Positions 18,136-26,918 of a stretch of DNA of 64,000 nt are shown one piece after another. Positions within the stretch are counted from its first letter, which is position 1. Every line of letters starts with the position of its first letter. Below the pieces are notes generated by a model that was not told the DNA's origin, did not search any database, and saw only the letters and a list, made by a program, of their open reading frames with translations. The position numbers were made by a program, and so were the translations under genes. The DNA is from Clostridiales bacterium (lineage in GTDB: Bacteria > Bacillota > Clostridia > DUOD01), in NCBI GenBank assembly GCA_012838995.1, contig DUOD01000065.1:1-64000 (forward strand), in the 5' to 3' direction.

Positions 18136-19416
18136 ATGGGAATGAACGAAGTTATAGCAGGCCTAGACATTGGAACATCAAAGGTATCTATTGTTGTCGG
18201 AGAAATCGGTAAAGGGGATGGTTTACAGGTAACAGGTGTGGGTACAAGTCTATGTACAGGTATGGAAAAAGGAATGATAGTGGATATGGATAATACTTCC
18301 GGTGCCATTGCATCAGCCTTGAAAAAGGCGGAGTACATGTCCAACAAAAAGATTGCCGGGGTATATGTCAACATATCCAGCCGACATGTAAGGTTTGTAA
18401 GAAGTAGAGGAACAGTTGGTATCCCAGGTCATGACGGGGTGATCACCCACGAGCACGTGTATGAGGTTACGGAAGAGACAAAGAAGCCGGAAATGACGCC
18501 CGATAGCAAAATACTCGATATATTGCCGGTTCAATATATCGTGGACGGTTACGGTAAAATTGCGGATCCCGTGGGGATGGAAGGCAGCAGGCTGGAGTTG
18601 GAAGCCGATGTATTGGTCGCCTCTACAACAATCATAAATACCATAGAAAGGTGTGTAAAGAATGCCGGCTTAGAGGTTAAAGGACTGATCCTGGAACCCT
18701 TGGCAGATGCAAGCGCCGTTCTTACAAAGGATGAGATGGAACAGGGATGTGTATTGGTAAACGTAGGTGCCGGGAAAACCGAACTGGGGATTTTTCAAAA
18801 GGGGTTGTTGAAATATGTTAAATACATCCCTGTGGGCGGAGACCATATCAGCAATGATTTGTCGGTTGGTCTAAATATTAATTTTAAACTGGCCGAAGAA
18901 ATAAAAAGGAAATATGGACTGTGGGATTCTGACCTTGACAATGACGGTACAACGGACGTATCTTATCTAAATTACAATCAATCCTATGATGCAGATATTG
19001 ACAAACAACCCTATGATATAGATATTGACAGAGCAAGGGAAATAATGTTGGCAAGGGTTCAGGAGATGTTTGCTATAATAAAACATGAAATAAAAGGTTC
19101 GGGGTACGGTGATAATGTAGGTTCGAGGGTAGTGCTTACGGGAGGCGGTCTGGCCATGTTACAGGGAGCTGTACAAGTCGGGGAGGAGGTATTAGGGCAG
19201 ACGCCCAGGATAGGGAAATCAAAATTTATAGGAGCAACAAGTCCTATATATTCCCTTGCCGTTGGTCTGGTAAAATATATATATGAAAATACATATAAAA
19301 GAGAAAGTTCGGATTTTCAAGGTCGGGTCACGGGAAGAAGATACAGAAGAAGAAGATCAAAAAAGGCGCCGGTGTTTGTTAACAAGATTAAACAAGTATT
19401 AAGCGATTTTTTTTAA
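18136..19416 (+). CDS. ftsA: Cell division protein FtsA
   Basis: FtsA is an actin-like ATPase that tethers FtsZ filaments to the membrane. The 426-residue protein shows the ASKHA phosphate loop AGLDIGTSKVSIVVGEIG near the N terminus, VLVNVGAGKTELGIF, GGDHISNDLSVGL and the late VLTGGGLAMLQGA. The C terminus ends in a short amphipathic stretch, NKIKQVLSDFF, after a basic linker, which fits the membrane-targeting helix. The ATG has AAGGGGGCG upstream. It lies 43 nt before ftsZ. Confidence 0.96.
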   Translation: MGMNEVIAGLDIGTSKVSIVVGEIGKGDGLQVTGVGTSLCTGMEKGMIVDMDNTSGAIASALKKAEYMSNKKIAGVYVNISSRHVRFVRSRGTVGIPGHDGVITHEHVYEVTEETKKPEMTPDSKILDILPVQYIVDGYGKIADPVGMEGSRLELEADVLVASTTIINTIERCVKNAGLEVKGLILEPLADASAVLTKDEMEQGCVLVNVGAGKTELGIFQKGLLKYVKYIPVGGDHISNDLSVGLNINFKLAEEIKRKYGLWDSDLDNDGTTDVSYLNYNQSYDADIDKQPYDIDIDRAREIMLARVQEMFAIIKHEIKGSGYGDNVGSRVVLTGGGLAMLQGAVQVGEEVLGQTPRIGKSKFIGATSPIYSLAVGLVKYIYENTYKRESSDFQGRVTGRRYRRRRSKKAPVFVNKIKQVLSDFF

Positions 19417-19459
19417 AAGCTATAAATGATACGGTAATTATGTAAAGGGAGGTAGTAAT

Positions 19460-20536
19460 GTGCTTGAATTTGATATCAGTACAGAGGAGTTTGCTCAGAT
19501 TAAAGTTATAGGGGTGGGTGGCGGCGGAAATAATGCCGTAAACAGAATGATCCAGATTGGACTCAAGGGCGTTGAGTTTATAGCTATAAATACCGACAAA
19601 CAGGCATTATACCAATCCCAGGCCAATCAAAAGATACAAATAGGTGAAAAGATTACCAAAGGCCTTGGAGCGGGTGCCAACCCGGAAATCGGACAAAAGG
19701 CCGCCGAGGAGAGCAGGGAAGAAATTCTGCAGGCAATAAAGGGAGCAGATATGGTGTTTGTGACGGCCGGTATGGGAGGGGGCACCGGCACCGGTGCGGC
19801 ACCTATAGTGGCTGATATTGCTAAGGAGTTGAATATATTAACCGTAGGAGTTGTTACCAAACCCTTTTTATTTGAAGGCAGACAAAGGATGCTGAATGCC
19901 GAAAAGGGTATAAACGACTTGAAGGAGAAGGTGGACACGTTAATAACCATTCCCAATGACAGATTGCTGCAGGTTATAGAAAAAAGGACATCAATACTGG
20001 AGGCCTTTAAGGTGGCCGATGATGTTTTGAGACAGGGCGTTCAGGGTATTTCAGATTTAATAGCGGTGCCCGGTCTGGTAAATTTAGACTTTGCCGATGT
20101 CAGGACAATTATGAAGGAAAAGGGCCTGGCCCACATGGGTATCGGCAGGGGCAGCGGCGATAATAGGGCGGTGGAGGCCGCTAAACAGGCCATACACAGT
20201 CCTTTGTTGGAAACCTCTATAGAAGGGGCAAGAGGGGTCTTGCTCAATATTACCGGTGGCCCCAATCTTGGTCTGTTTGAAGTAAACGAGGCGGCCGAAA
20301 TGGTATCGCAGGCAGCAGATCCCAATGCAAACATAATTTTCGGTGCGGTAATAGACGACAGTATAAAGGATGAGGTACATATTACAGTGATTGCCACGGG
20401 CTTTGAAGGAAAGGGTCGAGAGAAGTCATTTAAGGGAAAAAGCGGAGATGCATTGGAAGACAGAGTCGGGCCCATGGAATTTGATATGGATGAATTGGAC
20501 ATACCCACATTTCTCAGACGGAACAGAAATAAATAA
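19460..20536 (+). CDS. ftsZ: Cell division GTPase FtsZ
   Basis: FtsZ is the tubulin-like GTPase that forms the division ring. The 358-residue protein contains [13 protein letters not shown] at the N terminus, the tubulin signature [10 protein letters not shown] at about 107-116 and NLDFADV. The C-terminal peptide [12 protein letters not shown] binds FtsA and other partners in the family. The GTG start at 19460 follows GGGAGGTAG. A rho-independent terminator sits 26 nt after the stop and closes the dcw operon. Confidence 0.98.
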   Translation: MLEFDISTEEFAQIKVIGVGGGGNNAVNRMIQIGLKGVEFIAINTDKQALYQSQANQKIQIGEKITKGLGAGANPEIGQKAAEESREEILQAIKGADMVFVTAGMGGGTGTGAAPIVADIAKELNILTVGVVTKPFLFEGRQRMLNAEKGINDLKEKVDTLITIPNDRLLQVIEKRTSILEAFKVADDVLRQGVQGISDLIAVPGLVNLDFADVRTIMKEKGLAHMGIGRGSGDNRAVEAAKQAIHSPLLETSIEGARGVLLNITGGPNLGLFEVNEAAEMVSQAADPNANIIFGAVIDDSIKDEVHITVIATGFEGKGREKSFKGKSGDALEDRVGPMEFDMDELDIPTFLRRNRNK

Positions 20537-20561
20537 TCAACCTGTTTTTAAAAATTATATT

Positions 20562-20594
20562 AAAAGGACGATTTATCCAATCGTCTTTTTTTAT
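20562..20594 (+). terminator. Rho-independent terminator after ftsZ
   Basis: GACGATT, a 5-nt loop, AATCGTC, extended by a wobble pair and A:T pairs, followed by a run of Ts. Confidence 0.8.
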
Positions 20595-20596
20595 TT

Positions 20597-20662
20597 TGTC
20601 GTATATTTTTTATTTCCTTAAATCACATTTCTACAAGTTTTGAATTCTATATATTGTATAAT
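20597..20662 (+). promoter_or_regulatory. Candidate Spo0A-controlled promoter of spoIIGA-sigE
   Basis: A TATAAT -10 lies at 20657-20662 with no proper -35 at 17 nt. Two Spo0A-box-like sites precede it: TTCTACAA at 20629-20636 (one mismatch to TTCGACAA) and TGTCGTA at 20597-20603 (one mismatch to TGTCGAA). In Bacillus the spoIIG promoter is Spo0A-activated with 0A boxes replacing the normal -35 contact. The assignment is by pattern and context only. Confidence 0.45.
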
Positions 20663-20725
20663 AGTCATAAAATATGGTAGCTGAGAATATTCTTATGTGA
20701 GAATTAAGTCCAGGGAGAGTATTTG

Positions 20726-21625
20726 GTGACATCGAAAATATACGTTGATGTATTATTCCTCGATAACCTGATTATGAATTACATATTGCTGTGGGTATGT
20801 ACCAAGGCCGCCAAGATTAGGCCTAAATGGTGGAGAATGCTGTGCGGTGCCCTGTTGGGGGCGGTGTATGCCGTCATGGTGTTTTCACCCCATTTGGTTT
20901 TCTTTAATAATATTTCGATGAAGATTTTGTTGTCCATATTAATGGTTTTAATATGTTTTCCGGTAACCGGGGTATTACAATTATTGAGGCTTACCATGAT
21001 TTTTTATATGGTTACGTTTGTTTTCGGGGGGGCGGCCTTTGGTCTATTTTACCTTTTCAAAAGAGAAATAACCATAATAAACGGAGCCTTTTATATAAAG
21101 GAATTTCCTTTTAAAACTTTGGTTTTGACATCGATTATAGCCTACATTATCTTTGAGCAAAGCTGGAGTATCATAAAAAAACGGAGGCTTAAGGATGATT
21201 ATTTTGTTTGGGTGGAAGTTATTTTCGACGGTGTAAGTAAGGTTTTCAGGGCACTGATCGATACCGGCAATACATTATGTGATCCGGTTACCAGGGTTCC
21301 GGTCATGGTGGTTCATTTTAAGGCGCTTAAGCAATTGTTACCCGAGGAAGTGCAGAGGATATACACGGAAGGAATTGAGGAAAACCTATATAATGCGATA
21401 AATATCATTGCAAATTCTTCGTGGATATACAGGTTTAGGGTAATACCCTTTACGTCCTTGGGTAGGGAAAAGGGAATACTTATAGGTTTTAAACCGGATA
21501 AGGTGTATGTGGTGGAAGAAAAGGACAAGAAAGAGCTGGAGGACGTTATAGTCGGAATATACAACAAACCCTTTTCCGCGGGTAATGATTATGATGCGCT
21601 GTTAAACCCCGAGATTATTAATTGA
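20726..21625 (+). CDS. spoIIGA: Pro-sigma-E processing protease SpoIIGA
   Basis: SpoIIGA is the membrane-embedded aspartic protease that removes the pro-sequence of sigma-E in the mother cell. The product of about 299 residues has five hydrophobic segments in its N-terminal half (to about residue 150). A cytoplasmic protease domain follows, with the catalytic motif ALIDTGNTLCDP (Asp near residue 180). The GTG at 20726 is 8 nt after GGAG; the TTG at 20723 is also possible. sigE follows 18 nt later, which is the standard spoIIG operon. Confidence 0.95.
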   Translation: MTSKIYVDVLFLDNLIMNYILLWVCTKAAKIRPKWWRMLCGALLGAVYAVMVFSPHLVFFNNISMKILLSILMVLICFPVTGVLQLLRLTMIFYMVTFVFGGAAFGLFYLFKREITIINGAFYIKEFPFKTLVLTSIIAYIIFEQSWSIIKKRRLKDDYFVWVEVIFDGVSKVFRALIDTGNTLCDPVTRVPVMVVHFKALKQLLPEEVQRIYTEGIEENLYNAINIIANSSWIYRFRVIPFTSLGREKGILIGFKPDKVYVVEEKDKKELEDVIVGIYNKPFSAGNDYDALLNPEIIN

Positions 21626-21643
21626 TTACTGGGAGTTGAGGGA

Positions 21644-22378
21644 ATGGAGAAATCATATAAAGATATACTCTTTATGTATAGATGGCTGGTTATAAAACTG
21701 TATAAAAAGATCAAATTATTGATAAAGGGCCAGATATATTACATAAGCGGCAGCGGAGCCCTTCCCCCTCCTCTGACAAGTGCCGAGGAAGTAGTACTTG
21801 TAGAGCGTTTAAGCAAAGGCGATATTTCAGTAAAATCAATACTAATTGAAAGGAATTTAAGACTGGTTGTTTATATAGCAAGGAAATTTGAGAATACGGG
21901 TATAGGCGTGGAGGACTTGGTTTCTATTGGTACCATAGGACTTATAAAGGCGGTAAATACCTTTGATCCAGCAAAAAAGATCAAGCTTGCCACCTATGCT
22001 TCAAGGTGTATTGAAAATGAGATTTTAATGTATTTAAGGCGAAATTGCAAGATAAAGGCTGAAATCTCCTTTGACGAGCCCCTTAATATAGATTGGGACG
22101 GCAATGAACTTTTGCTGTCCGATATACTGGGCACCGAAAATGATCTGGTATACAAATATATTGAAGACGAGGTAGATAAAGAATTGCTTGCCATAGCCAT
22201 GGAAAAGCTGACGGAACGGGAAAAGAAGATCATGGAACTGAGGTTTGGATTGGACGACGGTATAGAAAAGACGCAAAAGGAAGTGGCAGATATGCTGGGT
22301 ATATCTCAATCTTATATATCCCGACTGGAAAAGCGAATAATAAAACGCCTTAAAAAAGAAATTAACAGAATGGTATAA
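21644..22378 (+). CDS. sigE: Sporulation sigma factor sigma-E (pro-form)
   Basis: Sigma-E directs early mother-cell transcription in sporulation. The 244-residue protein begins with a hydrophobic/basic pro-sequence (about residues 1-30) removed by SpoIIGA. It then has region 2 ([39 protein letters not shown]) and ends with a region 4 helix-turn-helix ([27 protein letters not shown]). The ATG follows GGGAGTTGAGGGA. A terminator hairpin follows the stop by 15 nt and overlaps the promoter region of sigG. Confidence 0.96.
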   Translation: MEKSYKDILFMYRWLVIKLYKKIKLLIKGQIYYISGSGALPPPLTSAEEVVLVERLSKGDISVKSILIERNLRLVVYIARKFENTGIGVEDLVSIGTIGLIKAVNTFDPAKKIKLATYASRCIENEILMYLRRNCKIKAEISFDEPLNIDWDGNELLLSDILGTENDLVYKYIEDEVDKELLAIAMEKLTEREKKIMELRFGLDDGIEKTQKEVADMLGISQSYISRLEKRIIKRLKKEINRMV

Positions 22379-22392
22379 TTTTGCCTTTAGAC

Positions 22393-22425
22393 ATTCATCC
22401 ATCCCCGGTGAATATTTTTTTTTTT
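22393..22425 (+). terminator. Rho-independent terminator of sigE
   Basis: ATTCATC, a 7-nt loop, GGTGAAT (7 pairs with one wobble), followed after one A by a run of 11 Ts. It overlaps the -35 of the putative sigG promoter. Confidence 0.65.
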
Positions 22426-22437
22426 GCTGGCAATAAT
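22410..22437 (+). promoter_or_regulatory. Candidate sigma-F/sigma-G forespore promoter of sigG
   Basis: GAATA at 22410-22414 and GGCAATAAT at 22429-22437 are separated by 14 nt. The second element matches the forespore -10 consensus GGnnAnAnT at every fixed position. The -35 differs from GYATA at one base. In Bacillus, sigG is transcribed by sigma-F and then by sigma-G itself. The call is pattern-based. Confidence 0.5.
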
Positions 22438-22478
22438 GAACTTATAGCCACTTCAATGCTGGGGATGGAGGAATGACT

Positions 22479-23252
22479 ATGCTAATAAACAAAGTTGAAA
22501 TATGTGGGGTTAATACTTCAAAACTTCCTGTATTAACAAACGAAAAGATGAAAGAGCTTTTCAAAAGGATGCATAACGGAGACCAAAGCGCAAGGGAAGA
22601 GTTCATAAAAGGTAATTTAAGGTTGGTATTGAGCGTTATCCAGCGATTTAATAACAGGGGCGAACATGTGGATGATTTGTTTCAAGTAGGATGTATAGGC
22701 TTGATTAAAGCAATCGATAATTTTGATGTAAGTCAGAATGTGAAGTTTTCTACCTATGCCGTACCCATGATTATCGGTGAAATAAGAAGATATCTAAGGG
22801 ACAATAATTCCATAAGGGTAAGCAGATCGCTTAGGGATATTGCTTATAAGGCGTTACAGGTCAGGGATCAGCTGATAAATAAAAACTCCAAGGAACCCAC
22901 GATATCGGAAATTGCCAAAGAATTAAATTTATCCAGGGAAGAAGTGGTTTTTGCCCTGGACGCCATCCAGGATCCCATTTCCCTATTTGAGCCTATTTAC
23001 CACGACGGTGGAGACGCAATATATGTCATGGATCAGGTAAGCGATGACAAGAACCAGGACGAAACATGGTTGGAAGGAATCGCTTTGAGAGAAGCGTTGA
23101 GAAAGTTGAATGACAGGGAAAAACTTATACTCTCCCTAAGGTTTTTTGAAGGGCGTACCCAAATGGAGGTTGCAGAAGAAATAGGCATTTCCCAGGCCCA
23201 GGTATCGAGATTGGAAAAAACGGCCCTAAGTCACATGAGAAAGTATATTTAA
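22479..23252 (+). CDS. sigG: Forespore sigma factor sigma-G
   Basis: Sigma-G drives late forespore gene expression. The product begins MLINKVEICGVNTSKLPVL, the characteristic sigma-G N terminus, and has regions 2 (NLRLVLSVIQRFNNRGEHVDDLFQVGCIGLIKAIDNFD), 3 and 4 (RTQMEVAEEIGISQAQVSRLEK). I chose the ATG at 22479 because the GGAGG at 22467-22471 lies 7 nt upstream; the ATG at 22473 directly abuts that site. The encoded protein has 257 residues, normal for the family. An upstream CCATCCCC (22399-22406) can pair with GGGGATGG next to the ribosome site, see findings. Confidence 0.96.
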   Translation: MLINKVEICGVNTSKLPVLTNEKMKELFKRMHNGDQSAREEFIKGNLRLVLSVIQRFNNRGEHVDDLFQVGCIGLIKAIDNFDVSQNVKFSTYAVPMIIGEIRRYLRDNNSIRVSRSLRDIAYKALQVRDQLINKNSKEPTISEIAKELNLSREEVVFALDAIQDPISLFEPIYHDGGDAIYVMDQVSDDKNQDETWLEGIALREALRKLNDREKLILSLRFFEGRTQMEVAEEIGISQAQVSRLEKTALSHMRKYI

Positions 23253-23274
23253 AGGGGACCATCCCCTTCATTTT
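23252..23274 (+). terminator. Terminator-like hairpin after sigG
   Basis: AAGGGGA, CCA loop, TCCCCTT, then CATTTT. The T-tract is short; it may serve sigG and the convergent HPr-like gene. Confidence 0.5.
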
Positions 23275-23297
23275 ACCGAAAAAAGTTGCTCCCTATG

Positions 23298-23543
23298 TTA
23301 GTCGACAATATATTCTTTAATGTCCTGAAAGAGTTGTGAACATTCTTTGCAATTATCCCTTTTACAATGGACGGACAGGGTAGCGGGTTTGCTAAGGTCA
23401 AGGCTGAATATGCCAAGGATTGACTTTGCGTCAACGTTGTGCCTTCCCGATTTTAAGTCGATTTCGTGAGCACAGTTTGACACCTTTGCCACAAAGTTCT
23501 TTACGTCTTGAGCCGATTCCAAGCGTATCTTTACATTTTTCAT
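23298..23543 (-). CDS. HPr-like protein lacking the phosphorylated histidine
   Basis: The 81-residue protein aligns by eye with the phosphocarrier HPr fold. The segment VDAKSILGIFSLDLSKPATLSVHC matches the region around the regulatory serine of HPr (KSIMGVMSLGI). The active loop GIHARPA that carries the phosphorylated His15 is replaced by ESAQDVKNFV, so it cannot accept phosphate from enzyme I. The C-terminal part has three cysteines spaced C-x5-C-x2-C, unusual for HPr. I chose the ATG at 23543 because GGGAGG sits 8 nt upstream; the ATG at 23564 overlaps that site. It may be a regulatory or structural relative of HPr. Function unknown. Confidence 0.75.
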   Translation of the reverse strand: MKNVKIRLESAQDVKNFVAKVSNCAHEIDLKSGRHNVDAKSILGIFSLDLSKPATLSVHCKRDNCKECSQLFQDIKEYIVD

Positions 23544-23777
23544 ATCCGTATACCTCCCATCCAACTCTAATTGTTAGTATATCTCAAACCGTCGGGATAT
23601 ACAACATATCTTGAAAACATCCGGAACATTACAGGTCAAGGGTATGGCCAAGGAAAAAACAAACTTTAAATATTCAATCACATTATGGGGAACTATGTTT
23701 ACTTTAACGGTTATAGTTATATTTTTCTATTTTTCAGTACATAATACTATTTAGTGCTGTTAAAGGGGTGATTTTAA

Positions 23778-24779
23778 ATGAAAATAGGAATGCCAAGGGG
23801 CCTGCTGTATTTCCATTACGGTGCGTTATGGGAAACCTTTTTAACGGAGCTGGGGCTTGAGGTTGTAACATCTCCCCCCACAAATAAGCGCATACTCGAC
23901 TTGGGGGTAAAAAACTGTGTGGACGATGCATGCTTACCGGTTAAGTTGTTTCATGGCCATGTGGAATTTCTTAAGGGGAAGGTAGATTATATTTTTATAC
24001 CCAGGATAGTAAGCATAAAACAATGGGAGTATATATGTCCTAAATTTTGTGGTTTGCCTGAAATGGTCAAAAACACCATAAAGGATATGCCCAAAATGTT
24101 ATTGCTGGAACACAACCTGCACAAGCCCAGATCAAATTTTATAAAAGGCTTTTACCAACTTGGCGCTTCCTTGGGTTTTAACATGAAACAGATAAAAAAT
24201 TCCTATAGGAAGGCAGTACAAAGCCAGAGCACCTTCGAAGAACAGTGTAAGATGGGGGTTATTCCATGGTATTTTAACAAGGCATCCCTTAAGGTTTCGA
24301 AAAATAGGGAACATACCATCACCATAGCATTAATAGGCCATCCCTATGTTTTATATGATCATTACGCAAATATGAACATAATATCAAAACTACAGCAACG
24401 GGGGATAAGGGTAATCACCCCGGAGATGGTATTGGAAAGGGAAATCGATAAACATGCAGGGATGCTTAGCAAACCGATGTTCTGGAGCTTCGGCCGCAAG
24501 CTTTATGGCGCGTCGATGTACTATGTAAAGGATTTCTCGGTGGACGGTGTTATATACCTAAGTGCCTTTGCATGCGGTATTGATTCCTTAATTGCCGAAC
24601 TGGCGGAGCGCAAAATCAGGCGGGAAACCAACATCCCAATTGCATTGTTCAATATTGACGAGCACACGGGCGAAGCCGGGATGAATACCAGGCTGGATGC
24701 CTTTATAGATATGGTAATACGGAGGAAGGAACATGAAAATAACCTTTCCACACATGGGAAATACATATATAGCTGCTAA
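23778..24779 (+). CDS. Acyl-CoA dehydratase activase-related protein (DUF2229), subunit 1
   Basis: The 333-residue protein belongs to the family found with, or fused to, BadF/HgdC-type activators of 2-hydroxyacyl-CoA dehydratases. Visible features are the start MKIGMPRGLLYFHYGALWETFL, a cysteine pair in VKNCVDDACLPVKLFHGH (about residues 47-64), the segment KVDYIFIPRIVS and a late FACGIDSLIAEL, all like the dehydratase-type fold that holds a 4Fe-4S cluster. It ends with FNIDEHTGEAGMNTRLDAFIDM, a sequence repeated almost exactly at the end of the next gene. The two proteins are therefore paralogous. It overlaps the next gene by 47 nt. No substrate can be inferred. Confidence 0.8.
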   Translation: MKIGMPRGLLYFHYGALWETFLTELGLEVVTSPPTNKRILDLGVKNCVDDACLPVKLFHGHVEFLKGKVDYIFIPRIVSIKQWEYICPKFCGLPEMVKNTIKDMPKMLLLEHNLHKPRSNFIKGFYQLGASLGFNMKQIKNSYRKAVQSQSTFEEQCKMGVIPWYFNKASLKVSKNREHTITIALIGHPYVLYDHYANMNIISKLQQRGIRVITPEMVLEREIDKHAGMLSKPMFWSFGRKLYGASMYYVKDFSVDGVIYLSAFACGIDSLIAELAERKIRRETNIPIALFNIDEHTGEAGMNTRLDAFIDMVIRRKEHENNLSTHGKYIYSC

Positions 24780-25842
24780 AGCCTTTTTTGAAGGATTGGG
24801 GATGGATGTGGTCATTCCCAAACCCTGTAATAAAAGCACGCTGGAGATAGGCACCAAATGCTCTCCGGAGTCCGCATGCCTGCCGCTTAAGGTGAATTTA
24901 GGCAACTATTTGGACTGTATAGAGCGGGGGGCGGATACCGTCATCCTATCGGGCAGTTGCGGGCCCTGTCGATTTGGGTATTACGGGATTGTACAAAAAG
25001 AAATCTTAAAGGACATGGGTTATGACATAGACTTTATAATTATTGATCCGTTACAAGACAGTTTAAAAAGGTTTTTACAGCCCATTAAAAAGCTGTTCAC
25101 CGGCCATAGCCTGGCCAAAATATATAAGGTGGGGCGTGCCGCCTTTCAAGTGGTCAAAGAGATTGACGAACTGGAATATATGACCTTTAAGATAAGGCCC
25201 CGGGAAAAGAGAAAATACGAGACCGATACCGTCTATGCCGACTTTAAAAGGGAGGTACTGAAAGTAACGGGTCCCTATGAAATTTTAGACGTTATCAGAA
25301 AGTACAAACAAAAACTATTGTCCATAGATATTCATAGGGGACTCAATCCATTGAAAATCGGCATTGTAGGCGAGATATACACCATCATAGAACCATACGT
25401 TAACTTGAATGTTGAACAAAAGCTGGGGAACATGGGTGTGGAGGTGGACAGATCGTTGTCCATAAGCAGGTGGATTGATGATAATGTCACCCGCCGCTTT
25501 TTTAGGCCGGGTCATAGGGAGAACGAAGTGGAAAGGGCTGCAAAGCCGTATATACCGCTGTGCGTAGGGGGACATGGAAGGGAATGCGTAGGACATACTC
25601 TATTGTACAGTAGGAAAGGCTACGACGGGATAATTCAAATACTGCCCTTTGGCTGTATGCCCGAGATAGTGGCCGAAAGTGTATTGCCAACCATTCGGAA
25701 GGATACCGGCATACCCATAATGACACTGGTGGTGGATGAACTTACAGGAGAAACGGGTTATAACACACGCCTGGAGGCCTTTGTTGATATGATACTCAGG
25801 AAAAAAGAAAGGAGTAAATCAAAGTGTACAGTGGATATTTAG
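24733..25842 (+). CDS. Acyl-CoA dehydratase activase-related protein (DUF2229), subunit 2
   Basis: The 369-residue protein is a paralog of the upstream gene. It starts MKITFPHMGNTYIAAKAFFEGLGMDVV, has CSPESACLPLKVNLGNYLD (about 37-55), SGSCGPCRFGYYG with a CxxC, and near the C terminus GGHGRECVGHTLLYSRKGYDGIIQILPFGCMPEI. It ends with TLVVDELTGETGYNTRLEAFVDM. The cysteine pattern suggests an iron-sulfur cluster. The ATG follows GGAGGAAGGAAC and lies inside the previous gene. The stop overlaps the third gene of the set by 19 nt, so all three are translationally coupled and probably form one complex. Confidence 0.82.
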   Translation: MKITFPHMGNTYIAAKAFFEGLGMDVVIPKPCNKSTLEIGTKCSPESACLPLKVNLGNYLDCIERGADTVILSGSCGPCRFGYYGIVQKEILKDMGYDIDFIIIDPLQDSLKRFLQPIKKLFTGHSLAKIYKVGRAAFQVVKEIDELEYMTFKIRPREKRKYETDTVYADFKREVLKVTGPYEILDVIRKYKQKLLSIDIHRGLNPLKIGIVGEIYTIIEPYVNLNVEQKLGNMGVEVDRSLSISRWIDDNVTRRFFRPGHRENEVERAAKPYIPLCVGGHGRECVGHTLLYSRKGYDGIIQILPFGCMPEIVAESVLPTIRKDTGIPIMTLVVDELTGETGYNTRLEAFVDMILRKKERSKSKCTVDI

Positions 25843-26828
25843 GTGTTGATGTAGGATCGGTCAGTATCAATTTAATAGTAATGGATGATGATAACCAAGT
25901 AATAGAAAAGCTGTATTTAAGGACGGAAGGAAAACCAATCCTAATGCTCAAGCACGGTCTAAACCTTTTACATAAAAGACTGCCAGCCGGTTTTAAAATC
26001 CTAAGCGTAGGTGTTACCGGGAGCGGTAGAAATCTGGCTTCGTTGATGCTGGGCGCCGACGTGGTCAAAAACGAAATAACGGCCCACGGCGTTGCGGCCA
26101 TTACCTTTGTGCCTGACGTGAAAACCGTACTGGAGATAGGCGGCCAGGATTCCAAAATAATAATTATCAGGGATGGCGTAATCGTTGATTTTGCCATGAA
26201 TACAGTATGCGCTGCAGGTACCGGATCCTTTTTGGACAGGCAGGCCAGCAGGCTAAACGTGCCCATTGAGGAATTTGGTATCAAGGCGTTAAAATCCACC
26301 ACACCCGTAAGAATTGCAGGCAGGTGTGCGGTTTTTGCAGAATCCGATATGATACATAAGCAGCAGCTGGGTTATAACGAGGAAGACATTATCAACGGAT
26401 TGTGTGAGGCATTGGTAAGAAATTTTATAAACAACCTGGGCAAGGGCAAGGAAATCATAGAACCCATAGTATTCCAGGGCGGTGTGGCTGCTAACGTCGG
26501 TATTAAAAGGGCCTTTGAAAAGCTGTTGGAAAAGGAAATTTATATACCGAAAAACTTTGATGTCATGGGAGCCATAGGGGTTGCCATACTGGCCAAGGAA
26601 CACTATGAGAAAACCGGGCATACTTCATTTAAAGGTTTTGATGTGGCGGATATAAATTATAAGACAAAAAGTTTTGAATGCGGCGGATGCGAGAACATTT
26701 GCGAAGTTGTGCAGTTTATTGCCGATGACAAGGTAGTCGCCAGATGGGGAGACAGATGCGGTAAATGGAGCAACATGTCAAAGGATGGGGTTGAAGCAAA
26801 GGAAGGCGAGAAAAAGGCAATGGCGTGA
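25824..26828 (+). CDS. BadF/HgdC-type ATPase (2-hydroxyacyl-CoA dehydratase activator family)
   Basis: This is an ASKHA-fold ATPase that in characterised relatives uses ATP to drive an electron into a radical dehydratase. The 334-residue product has the phosphate loop GVDVGSVSINLIVMD near the N terminus and GGQDSKIIII. The conserved cysteines that bridge a 4Fe-4S cluster between subunits appear in NTVCAAGTGSFLD and AGRCAVFAESDMIH. A C-terminal cysteine-rich extension (FECGGCENICEV ... DRCGKWS) is also typical of the fused, large versions. The GTG at 25824 has AAGGAG upstream. It is the third gene of the overlapping set following sigG. The target enzyme is not in the window. Confidence 0.88.
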   Translation: MYSGYLGVDVGSVSINLIVMDDDNQVIEKLYLRTEGKPILMLKHGLNLLHKRLPAGFKILSVGVTGSGRNLASLMLGADVVKNEITAHGVAAITFVPDVKTVLEIGGQDSKIIIIRDGVIVDFAMNTVCAAGTGSFLDRQASRLNVPIEEFGIKALKSTTPVRIAGRCAVFAESDMIHKQQLGYNEEDIINGLCEALVRNFINNLGKGKEIIEPIVFQGGVAANVGIKRAFEKLLEKEIYIPKNFDVMGAIGVAILAKEHYEKTGHTSFKGFDVADINYKTKSFECGGCENICEVVQFIADDKVVARWGDRCGKWSNMSKDGVEAKEGEKKAMA

Positions 26829-26918
26829 CAGTATTTAAAAAATCATGGATAAAATTAAATGGCTAAACAAACAATACAGATAGATTATATTTTGTGAATA
26901 TAAAAGGAGGAATAAATA

